64,000 bases of DNA from Ruminococcus sp. (lineage in GTDB: Bacteria; Bacillota; Clostridia; Oscillospirales; Ruminococcaceae), in contig JAFUAO010000010.1 in the NCBI GenBank assembly GCA_017460665.1, positions 237,005 to 301,004 of the forward strand, in the 5' to 3' direction. The notes under the pieces were generated by a model. The model was not told the origin of the DNA. It saw only the letters and a list, made by a program, of their open reading frames with translations, and made no database searches. How positions within the stretch are numbered: the stretch's first letter is position 1; the number at the start of each line of letters is the position of its first letter. The position numbers were made by a program, and so were the translations under genes. Positions 62,119 to 64,000 of this stretch are shown piece after piece.

Positions 62119-62157
62119 AATAATGTAAAACATTTGCTTGCAAAAGGAGCTGTTATC

Positions 62158-63792
62158 ATGACACCGATCCAGGAGCTTAGACAGGTCAGCACAAAAAAGG
62201 CCTTGTCAGCTATCACCGGAGCGCTAAAAGGGGCGCCGTGGCTGACGGTCTGCGCCGCAGCCTACATCATCGCAAGGACCGAGGGGAGGCCTCCAAAGGA
62301 CCTGAACGCCTTTCTGGAGCAGTACCCGATCAAGGCTCAGCTCTCCCCTGCACTGTTCAGCGCAGTGGGCGATAAGTGGGACGTGATCTGCCAATTGTCC
62401 GGAGCCTGCTCCCCCGAGGAGTGCCGGGCGCTGCTGCTTTTCGGCGACATCGAGGCCATGATAGGGCGCCTGCTGGAGCCTCCGGCCGGGCTTGCCGCCC
62501 TCTCTGCAAGGCTCCTTGAGATCTCTCCCGGAGAGACCGTCGCAGACCTTTCCGCCGGGCTCCTGACCTTTTTACGGAAATGTGCCGCCCTTGGCGCTGA
62601 CGGTCCTGCTTTGGGGAGCGAACCACGGCCAGACCTTCGCAGCGCCGCCATGATGAGGGCCGACCTTCTGGGCGGCAGCGTGACGATCACCTCCGAGGAT
62701 CCGCTGGAGCTGACCGGCAGCTTCGACAAGATCTTCTGCCAGTGTCAGTTCGGGGCGAAGTGGAAGCTCTTCTTCCCGGACTGCGGACACTCCGCCTCGG
62801 CAGACTGGCTCTTCGCCAAAAAATGTATGGAGCTCCTCAGCCCGAACGGAAAGGCGGTATGTATCTTCTCCAGCGGCAGCACATGGAACCTCTCCGACCG
62901 GAAGCAGCGTGAGAGCTTCATCGACGCCGGATACATCGAGACCGTCATCGCCCTTCCGCCCAATATCTACAGCTCCACCGCCGTCCCCAGCACTCTCGTA
63001 ATACTGAGCCACGGCAACAGTGAGGTGAGCTTCGTGGACGCAACTGAGATCTTCACTCCCTCACGGCGGAGGAACGTCCTCTCGGAGGAGGACATCTCTC
63101 AGATCCTTGCCGCTGTCGGTCGCTCCGGGCCGGTGAGCTGCACCGTCAGCAATGAGGAGATCGCCGCAGGAGGCTACAGGCTCTCCCCAAAGGACTACAC
63201 CGAGGAGCAGCCGGCCGTGACCAACGCCGTGGCTTTTTCTGAGCTGATCGCCCGTATCACAAGAGGCGCTCAGATCAAGGCCAGCGAGCTGGACGGGCTG
63301 GTCTGCGAGGAGGAGACCGGCGCAAGGCTGCTGATGCTGTCGGATATGAGCAGCGGCCGTATCGCCGAGGAGCTCCCCTATCTGCGGAGGCTGGACAAGC
63401 GGCATGAGAAATACTGTGCCGGCGACGGCGACCTGATCCTCTCGAAGAACGGCTGCCCGGTGAAGTGCGCCGTTGCACAGGTCTCCGGCGAGGAAAGGCT
63501 GCTGGTCAACGGCAACCTCTACATCATACAGCTCGACAGGTCCAAGGCCGAGCCCTATTACATCAAGGCCTTTTTCGACAGCGAGCCGGGACAGGCTCTC
63601 CTAAAGGGGATCTGTGTGGGCGTGACGATCCCGAATATCCCCATCGAGGCCCTTAAGAACCTAAAGATCCCCATGTGCTCGCTGGCTGAGCAGAAGCGGA
63701 TCGCCCAGCGGTATGTCAAAAAGCAGGCGGCCGTGATCAGGCTCCAAAAGCAGCTGGAGTCTGCAGAGCAGGAGCTGAGGAAGTTCTTCTGA
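62158..63792 (+). CDS. Fused degenerate N6-adenine methylase and HsdS-like recognition protein
   Basis: 544 residues. The N-terminal 330 follow the type I M-subunit fold (LLEISPGETVADLSAGLLTF, later CMELLSPNGKAVCIFSSGS, IETVIALPPNIYSSTAVPSTLVIL), but the catalytic motifs are altered: the SAM loop DPACGSG is DLSAGLL (130-136) and NPPF is QCQF (195-198). From about 335 (GGYRLSPKDY) a recognition region begins, with a single target-recognition-like domain and the ending MCSLAEQKRIAQRYVKKQ and coiled coil typical of HsdS. No restriction subunit is nearby. It may bind DNA without methylating it, or be a conserved regulator. Activity is doubtful. Confidence 0.8.
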   Translation: MTPIQELRQVSTKKALSAITGALKGAPWLTVCAAAYIIARTEGRPPKDLNAFLEQYPIKAQLSPALFSAVGDKWDVICQLSGACSPEECRALLLFGDIEAMIGRLLEPPAGLAALSARLLEISPGETVADLSAGLLTFLRKCAALGADGPALGSEPRPDLRSAAMMRADLLGGSVTITSEDPLELTGSFDKIFCQCQFGAKWKLFFPDCGHSASADWLFAKKCMELLSPNGKAVCIFSSGSTWNLSDRKQRESFIDAGYIETVIALPPNIYSSTAVPSTLVILSHGNSEVSFVDATEIFTPSRRRNVLSEEDISQILAAVGRSGPVSCTVSNEEIAAGGYRLSPKDYTEEQPAVTNAVAFSELIARITRGAQIKASELDGLVCEEETGARLLMLSDMSSGRIAEELPYLRRLDKRHEKYCAGDGDLILSKNGCPVKCAVAQVSGEERLLVNGNLYIIQLDRSKAEPYYIKAFFDSEPGQALLKGICVGVTIPNIPIEALKNLKIPMCSLAEQKRIAQRYVKKQAAVIRLQKQLESAEQELRKFF

Positions 63793-63802
63793 TGAGCTCC
63801 CC

Positions 63803-63831
63803 TTTACAAATTCCCCCAAAAATGGTATAAT
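63803..63831 (+). promoter_or_regulatory. Promoter reading out of the window
   Basis: TTTACA (63803-63808), 17 bp, TATAAT (63826-63831). The following about 165 nt contain no start with a convincing ribosome binding site. An inverted repeat TGAAAGTT/AACTTTCA lies at about 63894-63917. The gene served is outside the window. Confidence 0.72.
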
Positions 63832-64000
63832 GATACTGCGGCAGCGGCCGCCTTGAAACTATGAGACCTGCAAATAAAAGTCAAGAAGTAAAATGAAAGT
63901 TTCACACAACTTTCACAGAAGAAAAAACAGGCACGACAATAAGACCGCCGAAGCAGTCTGAAAAAATGAAATGCAGTTTGAACCGACCGGCAACCTTGAC

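Overview
The window looks like a chromosome segment of a high-GC, Gram-positive, fibre-degrading member of the Oscillospiraceae, most like a cellulosomal Ruminococcus. The reasons are dockerin domains on two proteins, CBM-type modules next to one of them, a spoIIAA-spoIIAB-sigF operon, a T-box leader, purine-rich ribosome binding sites, many TTG/GTG starts and near-consensus TTGACA-17-TATAAT promoters. No tRNA, rRNA, CRISPR array, IS element or prophage was seen. The assignment is inference from gene content; no species is claimed.

Layout. 1-5 kb: valS (5' part only, with a T-box leader), pyk and a PcrA-type helicase. 5-9.3 kb: a tightly overlapping operon of two M42 peptidases, a GNAT acetyltransferase and a PLP-dependent methionine gamma-lyase-like protein. 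9.4-11.6 kb: a membrane protein with zinc ribbon, kinase fold and PASTA-like domains whose kinase catalytic residues are replaced. 11.8-19.5 kb: glgA with a HAD phosphatase and a small protein, then purL and mtaB. 19.7-21.6 kb: an HPr-like protein lacking the phosphorylatable histidine, a DUF378 protein, and rpsF-ssb-rpsR. 21.7-30.7 kb: a CHAP-dockerin secreted hydrolase, a B3/4 protein, a radical SAM protein behind a possible leader ORF, exodeoxyribonuclease III, a SIMPL protein, an AI-2E family permease, galE and a FliB-like protein. 30.8-43.1 kb: lepA, two small membrane proteins, hemW, the spoIIA operon, a flavin reductase, a BofC-like protein, a class A PBP, an RNA methyltransferase, comF and a C_GCAxxG protein.

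43.1-57.3 kb is rich in sulfur metabolism: epsC (serine acetyltransferase), metY behind a cysteine-rich leader peptide, an aldo-keto reductase/ECF/DUF1893 operon, an ABC exporter pair, metF-metE and a divergent-group LysR regulator. EpsC and MetY make O-acetylserine/homocysteine-type products, and MetE/MetF methylate homocysteine, so these genes form a plausible cysteine-methionine supply group, although they lie in separate transcription units. Next to the DIP1984 gene lies a strongly folded, probably non-coding transcript (about 43.31-43.54 kb).

57.3-62 kb is a decaying segment. A CBM-CBM-dockerin tail of a lost glycoside hydrolase is joined to an unrelated gene that carries an in-frame TAA, followed by an alpha/beta hydrolase gene with an in-frame TGA and a phosphatase whose start is uncertain. 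At 62.2-63.8 kb a single protein combines a degenerate N6-adenine methylase domain (no recognisable SAM or NPPF motif) with an HsdS-like recognition domain. Three intergenic regions (29.4, 36.5 and 43.2 kb) hold related mosaics of short hairpin modules.
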